Shown here piece after piece: positions 56,628 through 64,000 of a stretch of 64,000 nt of DNA (its first letter is position 1; the number at the start of each line of letters is the position of its first letter). Position numbers and translations under genes: made by a program. The DNA comes from CAIQJJ01 sp964606085 (GTDB taxonomy: Bacteria; Chloroflexota; Anaerolineae; Anaerolineales; UBA4823). The notes under the pieces were generated by a model. The model was given only the letters and a program-made list of their open reading frames with translations, had not been told where the DNA came from and did not search any database. The stretch spans positions 35,400 to 99,399 of the forward strand of contig CAZSFD010000005.1 of NCBI GenBank assembly GCA_964606085.1, read 5' to 3'.

Positions 56628-57701
56628 CTATCCACCTTCTTCTAACACAGCAGGTCGCCCCAACCAACAAGCTACTTTGTGGTTGGTATCCAGATTGATT
56701 AAGGCCGGCATTTGTTTCGTGCAAATATCCATCACATGAGGGCAGCGCGGGTGGAAGGGGCAACCCGGGGGCAGATTTGCCAACGAAGGGGGGCTGCCGG
56801 GCACGCTCTCGCGGGTGGTCTTGTCGCCAAACCTGGGTAGTGAGTTGATCAAATACTGGGTGTAAGGGTGATGGGGCGACTCGAAGATGATCTCCGTCGT
56901 CGCCTCTTCCACGATCTTCCCGGCATACATAATCCCAATCCGGTCGGCGATATTGGCGTGAACGCCCATATCGTGGGTGACCAGGATAATGGTATTTTTC
57001 AGTTTTTCCTGAACTTGTTTCAGAAGCTGCACAACCCCGCGCTGGACAACCACGTCGAGGGCAGTGGTCGGTTCGTCGGCGATGATAATGCGCGGTTTCA
57101 GGAGCGTTGCCAGGGCTATCGTCACCCGTTGGCGCATCCCGCCTGATAATTGATGGGGATAGGCGTTCAGGATATTGTGGGGCAACCCCAACTCAACAAT
57201 ATGGCTTTCAGCGAGAGCCATCGCTTCTTTGCGGCTCTTGCCACTGACATGACTGAAGATGAAATCCTGGAAAGTGTCTTTGACTTTGGTCACCGGGTTG
57301 AGCACGCTCATAGAACCTTGTGGCACGTAAGACACGAATTCGAGGCGCAATCTGCGTTTCCTGGCGGGGCTAAGCGCGGTAACCTCGATTTCGCTGCCAT
57401 CCTTGCTCAAGAGACGGTTATCCACATCCCCACCGTACCAGTGATAGTAAATTTTGCCGCCCATCAAACGCAGCGGCGGTTCAATCGCTGCGAAAAGCGT
57501 CTTCAGCAGGGTCGTTTTCCCGCAGCCGCTTTCCCCAGCGATCCCATAGACTTCGTTCTCACGAATCTCGAGATCCACCTCGTTGACCGCTTTCACAATC
57601 TTTTGGGTTCCGTGCACATCCAGCACATAGAAGGCTTTCAGTTTTTCGGTGCGCAAGACGGGCGCATTCACTTTTTCAATACCTGGAATAGAGTCGTTCA
57701 C
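56628..57701 (-). CDS. Oligopeptide/oligosaccharide ABC transporter ATPase (OppD/DppD type)
   Basis: A 357-residue ATPase. Walker A AGESGCGKTTLLK is near residue 58, signature LSGGMRQRVTIALA near residue 184, Walker B IIADEPTTALD near residue 206 and H-loop VTHDMGV. The C-terminal Cys cluster reads CPFHPRCPHVMDIC. I chose the GTG at 57701, eight bases after the permease stop with TGAGG overlapping that stop; starting at 57758 would overlap the permease gene by 50 bases. Confidence 0.92.
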   Translation of the reverse strand: MNDSIPGIEKVNAPVLRTEKLKAFYVLDVHGTQKIVKAVNEVDLEIRENEVYGIAGESGCGKTTLLKTLFAAIEPPLRLMGGKIYYHWYGGDVDNRLLSKDGSEIEVTALSPARKRRLRLEFVSYVPQGSMSVLNPVTKVKDTFQDFIFSHVSGKSRKEAMALAESHIVELGLPHNILNAYPHQLSGGMRQRVTIALATLLKPRIIIADEPTTALDVVVQRGVVQLLKQVQEKLKNTIILVTHDMGVHANIADRIGIMYAGKIVEEATTEIIFESPHHPYTQYLINSLPRFGDKTTRESVPGSPPSLANLPPGCPFHPRCPHVMDICTKQMPALINLDTNHKVACWLGRPAVLEEGG

Positions 57702-57708
57702 GGCAACC

Positions 57709-58563
57709 TCACGACGCCCCGACGCGCTGAATGCGCGTTCTGGGATCGAGATACTCACTGATACTGACGGAGAGCCAGTAAAGGGCGATAAACAGGAAAA
57801 TGGATAGTCCCACCGGGGTCAGGACCCACCACCAGCGGCCCAACAGAATAGATTGGTAGAAGAGCGCCCAGTTCAGCATCGTGCCCAGGGTGGGGATATT
57901 GAGATTGACCAATCCCAGGAATGCCAGGGTGATCTCCAACCCAATCGCCCAGGCGATGTTATTGATCAAGGTTGAGAAGATCAACGGCATGGCAAAGGGC
58001 ATGTATTCGTTCAAGACCAGTTTGACGGTGCTGGCACCAGAAAGGATGGCCGTCTTGGTGAACTCTCGCTCACGTAAACTCAAGATCACCGAGCGAATCA
58101 GGCGTGCATCCCATGCCCAACCGAAGAAGGACAGCAACAATCCCAAAACCGCCAGGTTCATAAACTTGCGCACCATCATGGCTAACATCACCATAATGAG
58201 AAAGAGTGGGATCACCAGCAGGCTGTCGCCGATAAACATCAGCACCCGGTCGGTTGTGCCGCCGGTGTATCCGGCGACCATGCCAACCAGAATGGCGATT
58301 ACCCTGGAAACCAATCCGGCGATGAGGGAGATGATCAAGGAATTGCGTACCGCAAACGTGGCCTGCCAAAAGATGTCCTGCCCGTTCGAATCGGTGCCCA
58401 GCAGGTATTCAGCCGACGGCTTCAAATCTCTCGGGACCACATTCCATAAAGTGGGGTCGTAAGGCGAAAAGTTGGACAGGAACGCCAAGATCAAGATGAT
58501 CACAAGGACGATGAAACTGAAGCAAAAGCGATAATCTCTGAATAGGTCTCTGAGGACTTTCAT
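57709..58563 (-). CDS. Oligopeptide/oligosaccharide ABC transporter permease (OppC/DppC type)
   Basis: A 284-residue inner-membrane permease. The N-terminal membrane segment (FSFIVLVIILILAFL) and the following LLGTDSNGQDIFWQ are typical of OppC proteins. The central GMVAGYTGGTTDRVLM and the EAA-like loop (SLREREFTKTAILSGASTVK) are present. It starts 13 bases after the OppB-type gene and forms a heterodimer with it. Confidence 0.94.
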   Translation of the reverse strand: MKVLRDLFRDYRFCFSFIVLVIILILAFLSNFSPYDPTLWNVVPRDLKPSAEYLLGTDSNGQDIFWQATFAVRNSLIISLIAGLVSRVIAILVGMVAGYTGGTTDRVLMFIGDSLLVIPLFLIMVMLAMMVRKFMNLAVLGLLLSFFGWAWDARLIRSVILSLREREFTKTAILSGASTVKLVLNEYMPFAMPLIFSTLINNIAWAIGLEITLAFLGLVNLNIPTLGTMLNWALFYQSILLGRWWWVLTPVGLSIFLFIALYWLSVSISEYLDPRTRIQRVGAS

Positions 58564-58576
58564 AGAACCAACCTCT

Positions 58577-59590
58577 TTAGTAATATCTCACCCGCGGGTC
58601 AAACAAGGGATACAACAAATCCAGGATCAGGATCGCCGTTGTAATACCGACAATCGAAAAGATGGTGATCCCCATGATCAGGTTGTAATCGCCTCGAACG
58701 ATGGCGTTATACAGCAGCATTCCCATGCCTGGGTAACCATACACGATCTCGGTAATTAGCGCCCCGCTGAAAATTTGCCCCAGCGAAAGCGCCAGGCCGG
58801 TGATTTGCGGCAGCATGGCGTTGCGAATGACGTACTTGCCCACGATGCGGTCTTCGGTAACGCCGCCCATCTTGGCATACTGGACGAAACTTTCGGCACT
58901 GACATTCTGTACCAGCAGCTTCATTGTCTGGAATGTGACTGCCCCTCCCAGGATGCTTAACGACATGGCCGGCAAAAACGAATGCCAGAGGACATTTTTG
59001 ATATAAGGCCAGGTGAAGGTGGGGATGGCGCCCATAGATGCCCCGCCAGTAATCGGGAACCAGCGGACGACCAGCGTCGAAGCAAAGATCAGGAGCAAGC
59101 CGAAGGCAAAGATGTAATAGGGCAAGGGGCGGATCACCATCGCGATGGCATCCAGAATGCGCGACCAACCTGTCCTCGAGTAGTAACCCGCTAACCCGCC
59201 AATGATATTTCCGAATATCCACGAGATAATCGTCGTAGTCAGCAGGAGGCCCAACGTCCAGGGCATGGCGGTAGCGATGAGCTGGTTGACCTGGGTGGGG
59301 AATTGGAAGAAAGAAACGCCAAAATCACCGCGGAACAGCCGGCCCCAAAAAGCCCAGTATTGATCGAGCCAGGAACCTTCCAGGCCATACATCTCCGTCA
59401 AATCAGCGATGATACCGTCCATTGCACCTGGTTCCAGGGTTGAGCCGCGCGCCCTCATCATGCCGATCATCGCCATGACGGGGTCGTTCGGGGTGATTCT
59501 GGGAATAAAGAAAACAACGGTGATGCCCAGCCAAATGACTAAAAAGTATTGAATCAGGCGAGGAATGAGATATCGTTTCAGGAATGCCAC
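58577..59590 (-). CDS. Oligopeptide/oligosaccharide ABC transporter permease (OppB/DppB type)
   Basis: A 337-residue inner-membrane permease. RYLIPRLIQYFLVIWLGITV forms the first membrane segment, FRGDFGVSF precedes the second, and the EAA-like loop reads ESFVQYAKMGGVTEDRIVGK. The C-terminal LYPLFDPRVRYY is the usual OppB ending. I chose the GTG at 59590, five bases after GAGGTGG; the longer frame from 59662 would read through the nested hairpin upstream. Confidence 0.92.
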   Translation of the reverse strand: MAFLKRYLIPRLIQYFLVIWLGITVVFFIPRITPNDPVMAMIGMMRARGSTLEPGAMDGIIADLTEMYGLEGSWLDQYWAFWGRLFRGDFGVSFFQFPTQVNQLIATAMPWTLGLLLTTTIISWIFGNIIGGLAGYYSRTGWSRILDAIAMVIRPLPYYIFAFGLLLIFASTLVVRWFPITGGASMGAIPTFTWPYIKNVLWHSFLPAMSLSILGGAVTFQTMKLLVQNVSAESFVQYAKMGGVTEDRIVGKYVIRNAMLPQITGLALSLGQIFSGALITEIVYGYPGMGMLLYNAIVRGDYNLIMGITIFSIVGITTAILILDLLYPLFDPRVRYY

Positions 59591-59617
59591 AGCGACCACC
59601 TCACTTATCGAAAAGTG

Positions 59618-59678
59618 TCCTGGGCGGGCATGAAGCATGTTCGGGCATTTTTTGCCCGCCACGCTCGCCCGCCCAGGA
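59618..59678. repeat. Nested hairpin between binding-protein and permease genes
   Basis: Outer arms TCCTGGGCGGGC (59618-59629) and GCCCGCCCAGGA (59667-59678), with an inner hairpin CGGGCA (59642-59647) and TGCCCG (59653-59658). Hairpins at this place in ABC operons often protect the binding-protein mRNA and lower downstream expression. The permease ribosome site lies about 20 bases beyond it. Confidence 0.85.
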
Positions 59679-59702
59679 TGATTAGATTACCAACCGCGGA
59701 AC

Positions 59703-61745
59703 CTAATTGCCAGTGGCTTTCAGGAATGGGGTTGTGTATTTGAAGTTGGGCCAGTGGGTATAAGGCTCATTGTAGGCATTTTCGCTGCCGGGCCAGTTGG
59801 TCCAGTAATACTCGTCCCAGCCGATAAAGCCGATGTACCCATAGGTCGGGATGCCGGGCATATTCGTGACGGCTTCCTTGAGGCCCTCGATACCCGCGGC
59901 GATGACGCCTTCGGTGTTGAAGGGATCGGTCTCGCGCAGTTTCTTGATGATGGCATCCATCTCATCGCTTGACCAGCGGGAGTAAATGCCCTGGGTGCGC
60001 TCACCCAGCGGTTTCTTGTAGGCGGAGTTCCAGCGGTCGAGCACACGATACAGATCAGGCCCCGCACCCCAGGGTTCCTGCGCCGGCCAGTTGCCGCTGA
60101 CATCGAAGTCGCCGGTAGCCTGCAGGCCATCATTGTTCTCGATGGAAAGCACCTCGGCATTGATGCCGAATTTCTTCCACTGTTGCACGGCAGCCGCGGC
60201 ATTGCGGGCATCATGGTTGGAAAGCACCGTGCCGCACACGAAGCCGATGCTCCAGGGCGTGCCATCGGGCAGCAGCCATTTGCCATCGGCATCTTTGGAG
60301 AAGCCGTTCTTCAAGAGCAGTTTTTCGGCGATATCAGGAGCATACTTGTACCAGCCCAATCCAAACGCCTGGGCCTGGAATTCTGGGGTTTCGGGGAAGA
60401 CATACCCACGGCTGCGGGCGTAGTCGGCGACGCGCTTGGGGGCATCGGGGTCATAGGGGGCAAAGGTTTCGCCGTTGCCCACATCAATGGTGAAGGCCTT
60501 CAACCAATCCTGCAGCGGCCCAATGTAATCTTTCGGGTATGGGCCGAGGTGCGGGATGTGTACCGGGCTTAAGGTGCCGGTGCCATCTACGGCGATGCTT
60601 GTATATTCGACGATATCTATTGCCAGAACCAACGCCCAGCGCACGTCAACGTTATCGAACGGCGCACGGGCAGTGTTGAAGAGCACGCCGGTGATGCAGG
60701 GGTCGTTGTTGACCACGAAGGGGAAGGTCGGCTGGTACGCGCGCGAGGTTTCCGATTGCGCTAACAATGCCTTGAGGCCATCGGCAGAAAGTTCGACGTA
60801 ATCCAACTCGTGCGTCATTTGTGACAGGATTTGGGCGCCTTCATTGTCAAAAGCCTGATAGATGACGTATTTGGGTGCTGGCTGACCATACAAGATGCCG
60901 GTCGGGCTCTTGTCCCAGTCCTCGCGCCTTTCCCAGGCTGTCCAGAACCCTTGAGGGTCGAAGCTGTGCAGTTTGTAAGGGCCGCAACCGACATACGGAT
61001 TGAAGGTGAACTGCACCGGGTCGGTCTCTTTCTCGAAGATGTGCTTGGGGAAGAAGCGGGTGCAGCCCCAGCGGTCGAGGAAGGTGGTGTGGAAGCGTGA
61101 GTTGGGCTGTTTCAGCACGAACTTAACCGTGTATTCATCGGGGGCGCTCACCGATTCGACGTTATCTACAAAGAAGGAATGGGCGTTGAAACCCTCAAAT
61201 TTCATCAGGGTCTCGATGGTAAAGACCACGTCGGCGGCGGTGAATGGCTGGCCATCAGACCAGGCGACGCCCTTGCGCAGCGGCACGGTGCATTCCGTAA
61301 ATTCTGCGTTGTACTGCGCATCGCCATCGGCGGAACCATTAATGATGTTGCCCGTGGCGAAATCTACCGACCAGAATGGCTCGTCGGCCAGGTTCTGAAT
61401 GCCGCGGTCTTGCCATTTCCAGCCAACCCATTGGTTGAAGTTGTCTGGAGTACCAACACGCCCGGTGAGCTGCCGGACAATCACGGTCTCTCGGCGGGGG
61501 AAAGTGCCCATGACGTCGGATACCGCTTCGGGTGCCATGGTGGGGGCAGGGGTGGCGGTGACTTCTTTTACCACTTCCACCGTCTCAACAACGGTTTTGC
61601 CCTCTTTCTCCACAACGACTGTTTCGATGACTTTGATCGTCTGTGGGGTGGCTGCGGGGGCCTGGGTGGCCTGTTGACCACAAGCTGAAAGGACTGCACC
61701 AGCGGTGCTGAGAGCGGCTAACTTCATAAACTCGCGTCTGTTCAT
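59703..61745 (-). CDS. Oligopeptide/oligosaccharide ABC transporter substrate-binding lipoprotein (family 5)
   Basis: A 680-residue extracytoplasmic solute-binding protein. The N-terminus has a Tat-like, lipoprotein-type signal (NRREFMKLAALSTAGAVLSAC) followed by a Thr/Pro/Glu-rich linker. The family 5 (DppA/OppA-like) domain shows LRKGVAWSDGQPFTAADVVF, YTVKFVLKQPNSRF and FNTARAPFDNVDVRWALVLA. AAGGAG precedes the ATG. Binding proteins of this type take up peptides but also cello- and xylo-oligosaccharides. The downstream GH39 genes favour an oligosaccharide. It is the first gene of the importer operon. Confidence 0.92.
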   Translation of the reverse strand: MNRREFMKLAALSTAGAVLSACGQQATQAPAATPQTIKVIETVVVEKEGKTVVETVEVVKEVTATPAPTMAPEAVSDVMGTFPRRETVIVRQLTGRVGTPDNFNQWVGWKWQDRGIQNLADEPFWSVDFATGNIINGSADGDAQYNAEFTECTVPLRKGVAWSDGQPFTAADVVFTIETLMKFEGFNAHSFFVDNVESVSAPDEYTVKFVLKQPNSRFHTTFLDRWGCTRFFPKHIFEKETDPVQFTFNPYVGCGPYKLHSFDPQGFWTAWERREDWDKSPTGILYGQPAPKYVIYQAFDNEGAQILSQMTHELDYVELSADGLKALLAQSETSRAYQPTFPFVVNNDPCITGVLFNTARAPFDNVDVRWALVLAIDIVEYTSIAVDGTGTLSPVHIPHLGPYPKDYIGPLQDWLKAFTIDVGNGETFAPYDPDAPKRVADYARSRGYVFPETPEFQAQAFGLGWYKYAPDIAEKLLLKNGFSKDADGKWLLPDGTPWSIGFVCGTVLSNHDARNAAAAVQQWKKFGINAEVLSIENNDGLQATGDFDVSGNWPAQEPWGAGPDLYRVLDRWNSAYKKPLGERTQGIYSRWSSDEMDAIIKKLRETDPFNTEGVIAAGIEGLKEAVTNMPGIPTYGYIGFIGWDEYYWTNWPGSENAYNEPYTHWPNFKYTTPFLKATGN

Positions 61746-61763
61746 TTTTTTTCTCCTTGCAAT

Positions 61764-61791
61764 TAAATAATTCGTTGAATGTATGGGTCAA
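61764..61791 (-). promoter_or_regulatory. Possible promoter of the importer operon
   Basis: On the - strand, TTGACC (61786-61791) and TATTTA (61764-61769) are separated by 16 bases, just upstream of the AAGGAG of the binding-protein gene. No copy of the 62916 palindrome is present here. Confidence 0.5.
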
Positions 61792-61856
61792 AGGGAATTA
61801 GGATTTATGGATCAGCGATAGGCAACTCCTTGTGTAAGGAATATATTTTGAAAAGG

Positions 61857-62885
61857 TTAACCCTGGGGTGCAGGCGAACAACATGAGTTACGGATCACCA
61901 GTTGGGTGTTGATTTTGCGCAAATGAACATCCAGTGCTTCGCCGTTAATCAATTTCATCAACATTTCAACCGCAAAATGGCCCATATTGAATAAAAACTG
62001 ATCAACAGTGGTCAGCGGTGGGGTTAATAAAGCCGATTCCCGAAGATTATCAAAGCCTACCACCGATAAATCTTCGGGAATCCGGATACCTCTCTCTCGC
62101 GCGACCTGGTAAACACCCATAGCCGTCTGGTCATTGGCCGCAAAAATCGCTGTCGGGGGCATGTCCAGTGCCAGCAAGCGGCGGGTACAAGCTGTTGCCG
62201 TTTCACTGGTGTAATCGCCGGTCTCGATCAACGCCTCGTCAATCGGAATACCGGCAGCAGTCAAGCTATCTCGATATGCCTGCAAACGCCGGGCCGAACT
62301 GACCAATTCGTGCCGCCCACTAATAAACCCGATCCGGCGGTGACCCAGCCCAATCAGGTATTGCATCGCCTGGCAAGCCCCCTCCCAGTGCGTGGCGATA
62401 ATCGCCGGGTAGTCTGGCGTTTCGTTATTGGGATCAACCACTACAATCGGTGCGGTATGGACCGAAAAACTGGTCGTCACCGGTGTCACCACAATCACAC
62501 CATCGGCGATATTGCCATTCAACAAGGAAACCAAATAAGTCTCTTGCGGGGCCGACACATTACGGCGGTAACTCATATTGGAGTATATGACCATGTCATA
62601 ATCCAGCGGAGTCAACGCCCAATTAATGCCCTGCAACACAGCAATGGAGTAGGCCGACGTCACCTCTGGCGTAATCAAACCAATCACTTTGGTGCGATGG
62701 CTGCGCATGCCCCTGGCTGCCAGGCTCGAAGCATATCCCAACTCCTGGATAACCCTTTTCACCCGATCAGCAGTCTCGCTAGAAACATCAGCTTTGTTAT
62801 TTAAAACTCGCGAAATGGTGGTAACCGAAACACCGGCTGCCTTTGCAACATCGTGGATTGTGATTGGCCTGCGATCATTCTTCAT
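61857..62885 (-). CDS. LacI-family transcriptional regulator
   Basis: A 342-residue LacI/GalR regulator. The helix-turn-helix ITIHDVAKAAGVSVTTISRV is at residues 8-27 with hinge LGYASSLAARGMRSHRT, followed by the sugar-binding domain with IFAANDQTAMGVYQ and VVGFDNLRESALLTPPLTTV. I chose the ATG at 62885; a longer frame from 62954 would translate the operator. It lies 112 bases upstream of the importer operon on the same strand and probably regulates that operon as well as itself through the palindromes at 62916-62953. Confidence 0.93.
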   Translation of the reverse strand: MKNDRRPITIHDVAKAAGVSVTTISRVLNNKADVSSETADRVKRVIQELGYASSLAARGMRSHRTKVIGLITPEVTSAYSIAVLQGINWALTPLDYDMVIYSNMSYRRNVSAPQETYLVSLLNGNIADGVIVVTPVTTSFSVHTAPIVVVDPNNETPDYPAIIATHWEGACQAMQYLIGLGHRRIGFISGRHELVSSARRLQAYRDSLTAAGIPIDEALIETGDYTSETATACTRRLLALDMPPTAIFAANDQTAMGVYQVARERGIRIPEDLSVVGFDNLRESALLTPPLTTVDQFLFNMGHFAVEMLMKLINGEALDVHLRKINTQLVIRNSCCSPAPQG

Positions 62886-62915
62886 GAGGGTAATCTTCTC
62901 TGCCAAATCCTGTCT

Positions 62916-62984
62916 TGATAACGATACCGGTATCGTTACCGGTATCGTTATCATATCTTATAAAATTTTTATGGTTTTGTCAAT
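62916..62984 (-). promoter_or_regulatory. Promoter with double palindromic operator upstream of lacI
   Basis: On the - strand, TTGACA (62979-62984) and TAAGAT (62955-62960) are separated by 18 bases. Directly downstream, 62916-62953 is a near-perfect 38-base palindrome made of two overlapping LacI-type sites with ACCGGT centres. One is the perfect 18-base palindrome AACGATACCGGTATCGTT (62920-62937). It covers the predicted transcription start, so it should autorepress the lacI gene. Confidence 0.88.
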
Positions 62985-62998
62985 CAGGAATTTTCGGT

Positions 62999-63733
62999 TC
63001 AACGCCCATAGACCGAAATGCAGTTATTGCTAGAGGCTGTGATTGGGTCCCTCTTCCAATTCCCCCAACGTTCGATGAGATGTAATCCGGCAATGCGCGC
63101 CATCAGGTCAAGTTCAGACGGCCAGGCATACCGTGTGACAATTGGCGAGAGTTGCACGCCGTGGCTCGAAATGGTGACGTGGTTTTCTTCAAGTACTTGC
63201 GTAATGGGGTTATACCTTGCCATGTCCAGGCGCACGTTGTCTACTTCGATGTCTTCCAAATCAACATATTGATTTCTTCTTAACCGGCAAAATTCAGTTG
63301 GCATGCCGCCTTCAATGACAAAAAAACCTTTCTCCGTTAGATGCGCCGCTACATTCTCGAAGCAGCGAACCTGTTCATCTTGGGTGAGCAAATTAAATAA
63401 AGTGTTGAAGACGATATAAATCAAGTCATAGGTATCGGGAACTGCGACATCAGCAAAATTTCCTGATGTAATGGTGAGCTGCTCGCCGCCAGGCTTCACG
63501 CGCAATTTGGCAATCATCGAAGGCGAGAAATCAATCCCATCCACATGAATGCCCTTTGCGGCTAAAGGAATCGCAATCCTTCCGGTGCCAATGGCAAGTT
63601 CGAGTGCTCGTCCACCTTGCGCGAATTGTTCCAAGAATGCGACAGTGGCTGCCTCATCCCCGCGTATCGCGTCATGATCATATCCTTCAGCGACATCATC
63701 CCCAAAGCTCATTTCTGGTTTGTATTTATTCAT
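62999..63733 (-). CDS. Class I SAM-dependent methyltransferase
   Basis: A 244-residue methyltransferase. Motif I is ALELAIGTGRIAIPLA near residue 42, the acidic end of beta-2 is VDGIDFSPSMIAKL, and motif III-like VIYIVFNTLFNLLT is followed by KGFFVIEGG. The N-terminal AEGYDHDAIRGDEAATVAFL resembles small-molecule methyltransferases of the UbiE/Methyltransf_25 type. AGGAG lies 11 bases before the ATG. It is separate from the LacI operon and there is no clue to its substrate. Confidence 0.88.
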   Translation of the reverse strand: MNKYKPEMSFGDDVAEGYDHDAIRGDEAATVAFLEQFAQGGRALELAIGTGRIAIPLAAKGIHVDGIDFSPSMIAKLRVKPGGEQLTITSGNFADVAVPDTYDLIYIVFNTLFNLLTQDEQVRCFENVAAHLTEKGFFVIEGGMPTEFCRLRRNQYVDLEDIEVDNVRLDMARYNPITQVLEENHVTISSHGVQLSPIVTRYAWPSELDLMARIAGLHLIERWGNWKRDPITASSNNCISVYGR

Positions 63734-63956
63734 CTGATAATCTCCTGAACGAAAGATGCCTTACTGTGAAATTTTTTAGGCCCTTGGGAGTTGGCGTGGA
63801 AGTTCCCAGGGACCCATCTTTTGATGTCTATTCTATTTTGGCAACGTCAGATAGGGGAGTCAGTCCCCACAGCGTTATCGCATTCCGGACATGGTGGCGG
63901 GGCTAACCAACCACCGTTAGAATGTGTGAGATTTGATCAGCTACCCCCTTAATCAG
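63734..63956. other. Right-edge region with no recognised gene
   Basis: About 220 bases upstream of the methyltransferase. A palindromic pair GTTCCCAGGGACC-like (around 63813-63830) and CAGATAGGGGAGTCAGTCCCC can be seen, but no convincing coding region. A 116-codon open frame at 63556-63906 runs mostly antisense to the methyltransferase and looks like chance. Confidence 0.4.
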
Positions 63957-64000
63957 ATGTTCATCCTAACCCGCATAAAGCGGAACGACCAGCGCACTAA
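63957..64000 (+). CDS. Possible start of an open frame cut by the window edge
   Basis: ATG at 63957 opens a frame reading MFILTRIKRNDQRT to the window end. It is too short to identify. A transposase-like N-terminus is one possibility, but nothing here demonstrates it, and no ribosome-binding site is visible. Confidence 0.2.
   Translation, partial: MFILTRIKRNDQRT

Noticed and set aside
59591..59662. Longer N-terminus for the OppB-type permease
   Set aside because: The segment passes through the nested hairpin, adds unusual residues, and a GTG with a good ribosome site lies downstream.
62886..62954. N-terminal extension of the second LacI protein
   Set aside because: The extra codons translate the palindromic operator and precede a normal LacI start at 62885.
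63556..63906. Small gene at the right edge on the + strand
   Set aside because: It runs mostly antisense to the methyltransferase, has no ribosome site and no recognisable motif.

Overview
The window looks like a chromosomal contig from a member of Chloroflexota, probably class Anaerolineae or a relative. This is inferred from gene content and codon style: high GC, many Chloroflexota-type ABC transporters, polyol and sugar dehydrogenases, threonine/proline-rich lipoprotein linkers, and weak or absent Shine-Dalgarno sites on many genes. No rRNA, tRNA, CRISPR array or complete insertion sequence was seen. A run of ten Ns at 52047-52056 shows that this is a draft, scaffolded assembly.

Layout. 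(1) 2-7014, + strand: a tightly overlapping sugar-utilisation operon with a DUF5696 protein (cut by the window edge), two MalF/MalG-type permeases, a glycoamylase-like (GH144-type) lipoprotein, a LacI regulator and a beta-galactosidase-like enzyme. (2) 7056-13240, - strand: two MFS transporters around a mannitol-dehydrogenase-family enzyme, a PIG-L deacetylase and a ROK-type protein. (3) 13317-16321: a CrcB fluoride channel, then LCP, S41 protease and a P-loop kinase on the - strand. (4) 16462-27410, + strand: a DeoR-led cluster with a glycerol-1-phosphate dehydrogenase, two class II aldolases (RhaD-like and FucA/AraD-like), a PHP protein, an unusually long zinc-type alcohol dehydrogenase, a TIM-barrel epimerase, a DUF89/ARMT1 protein, a sorbitol-6-phosphate-dehydrogenase-like SDR and an AraL/NagD-type HAD phosphatase. 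This is the best candidate in the window for an undescribed ketose-phosphate/polyol pathway. (5) 27431-32235, - strand: ygeW-like carbamoyltransferase with carbamate kinase, and prmC-aroF-ydcF. (6) 32423-41918: an ABC exporter, an uncharacterised gene, folD, an 8-oxoguanine deaminase-GntR-YgeY operon with a clear promoter and paired operators, coaBC and a GNAT-DUF952 fusion. (7) 41971-51387: a triple-FKBP lipoprotein, a MarR-led operon, small redox genes and a heterodimeric ABC exporter. (8) 51563-62885, - strand: a LacI-linked, oligopeptide-type ABC importer followed by two GH39 glycosidases and an alpha/beta hydrolase, probably for plant-type oligosaccharides. (9) A methyltransferase and an uninterpreted right edge.

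Two features cut across these regions. First, many short perfect hairpins with unrelated stems but similar A/T-rich four-base centres (TTAA, TTCA, TGAA, TTGA, TTTA) lie between genes, and several lie in frame inside genes. Second, spacers in region 4 are built from short repeated words with dyad symmetry, a different word in each spacer; one such element also sits inside the PHP reading frame. Regulation is readable at several points: sigma-70-like promoters before the DeoR gene, the 32423 exporter, folD, the deaminase operon, marR and the second lacI. Palindromes that may be operators overlap the last three of these start regions.
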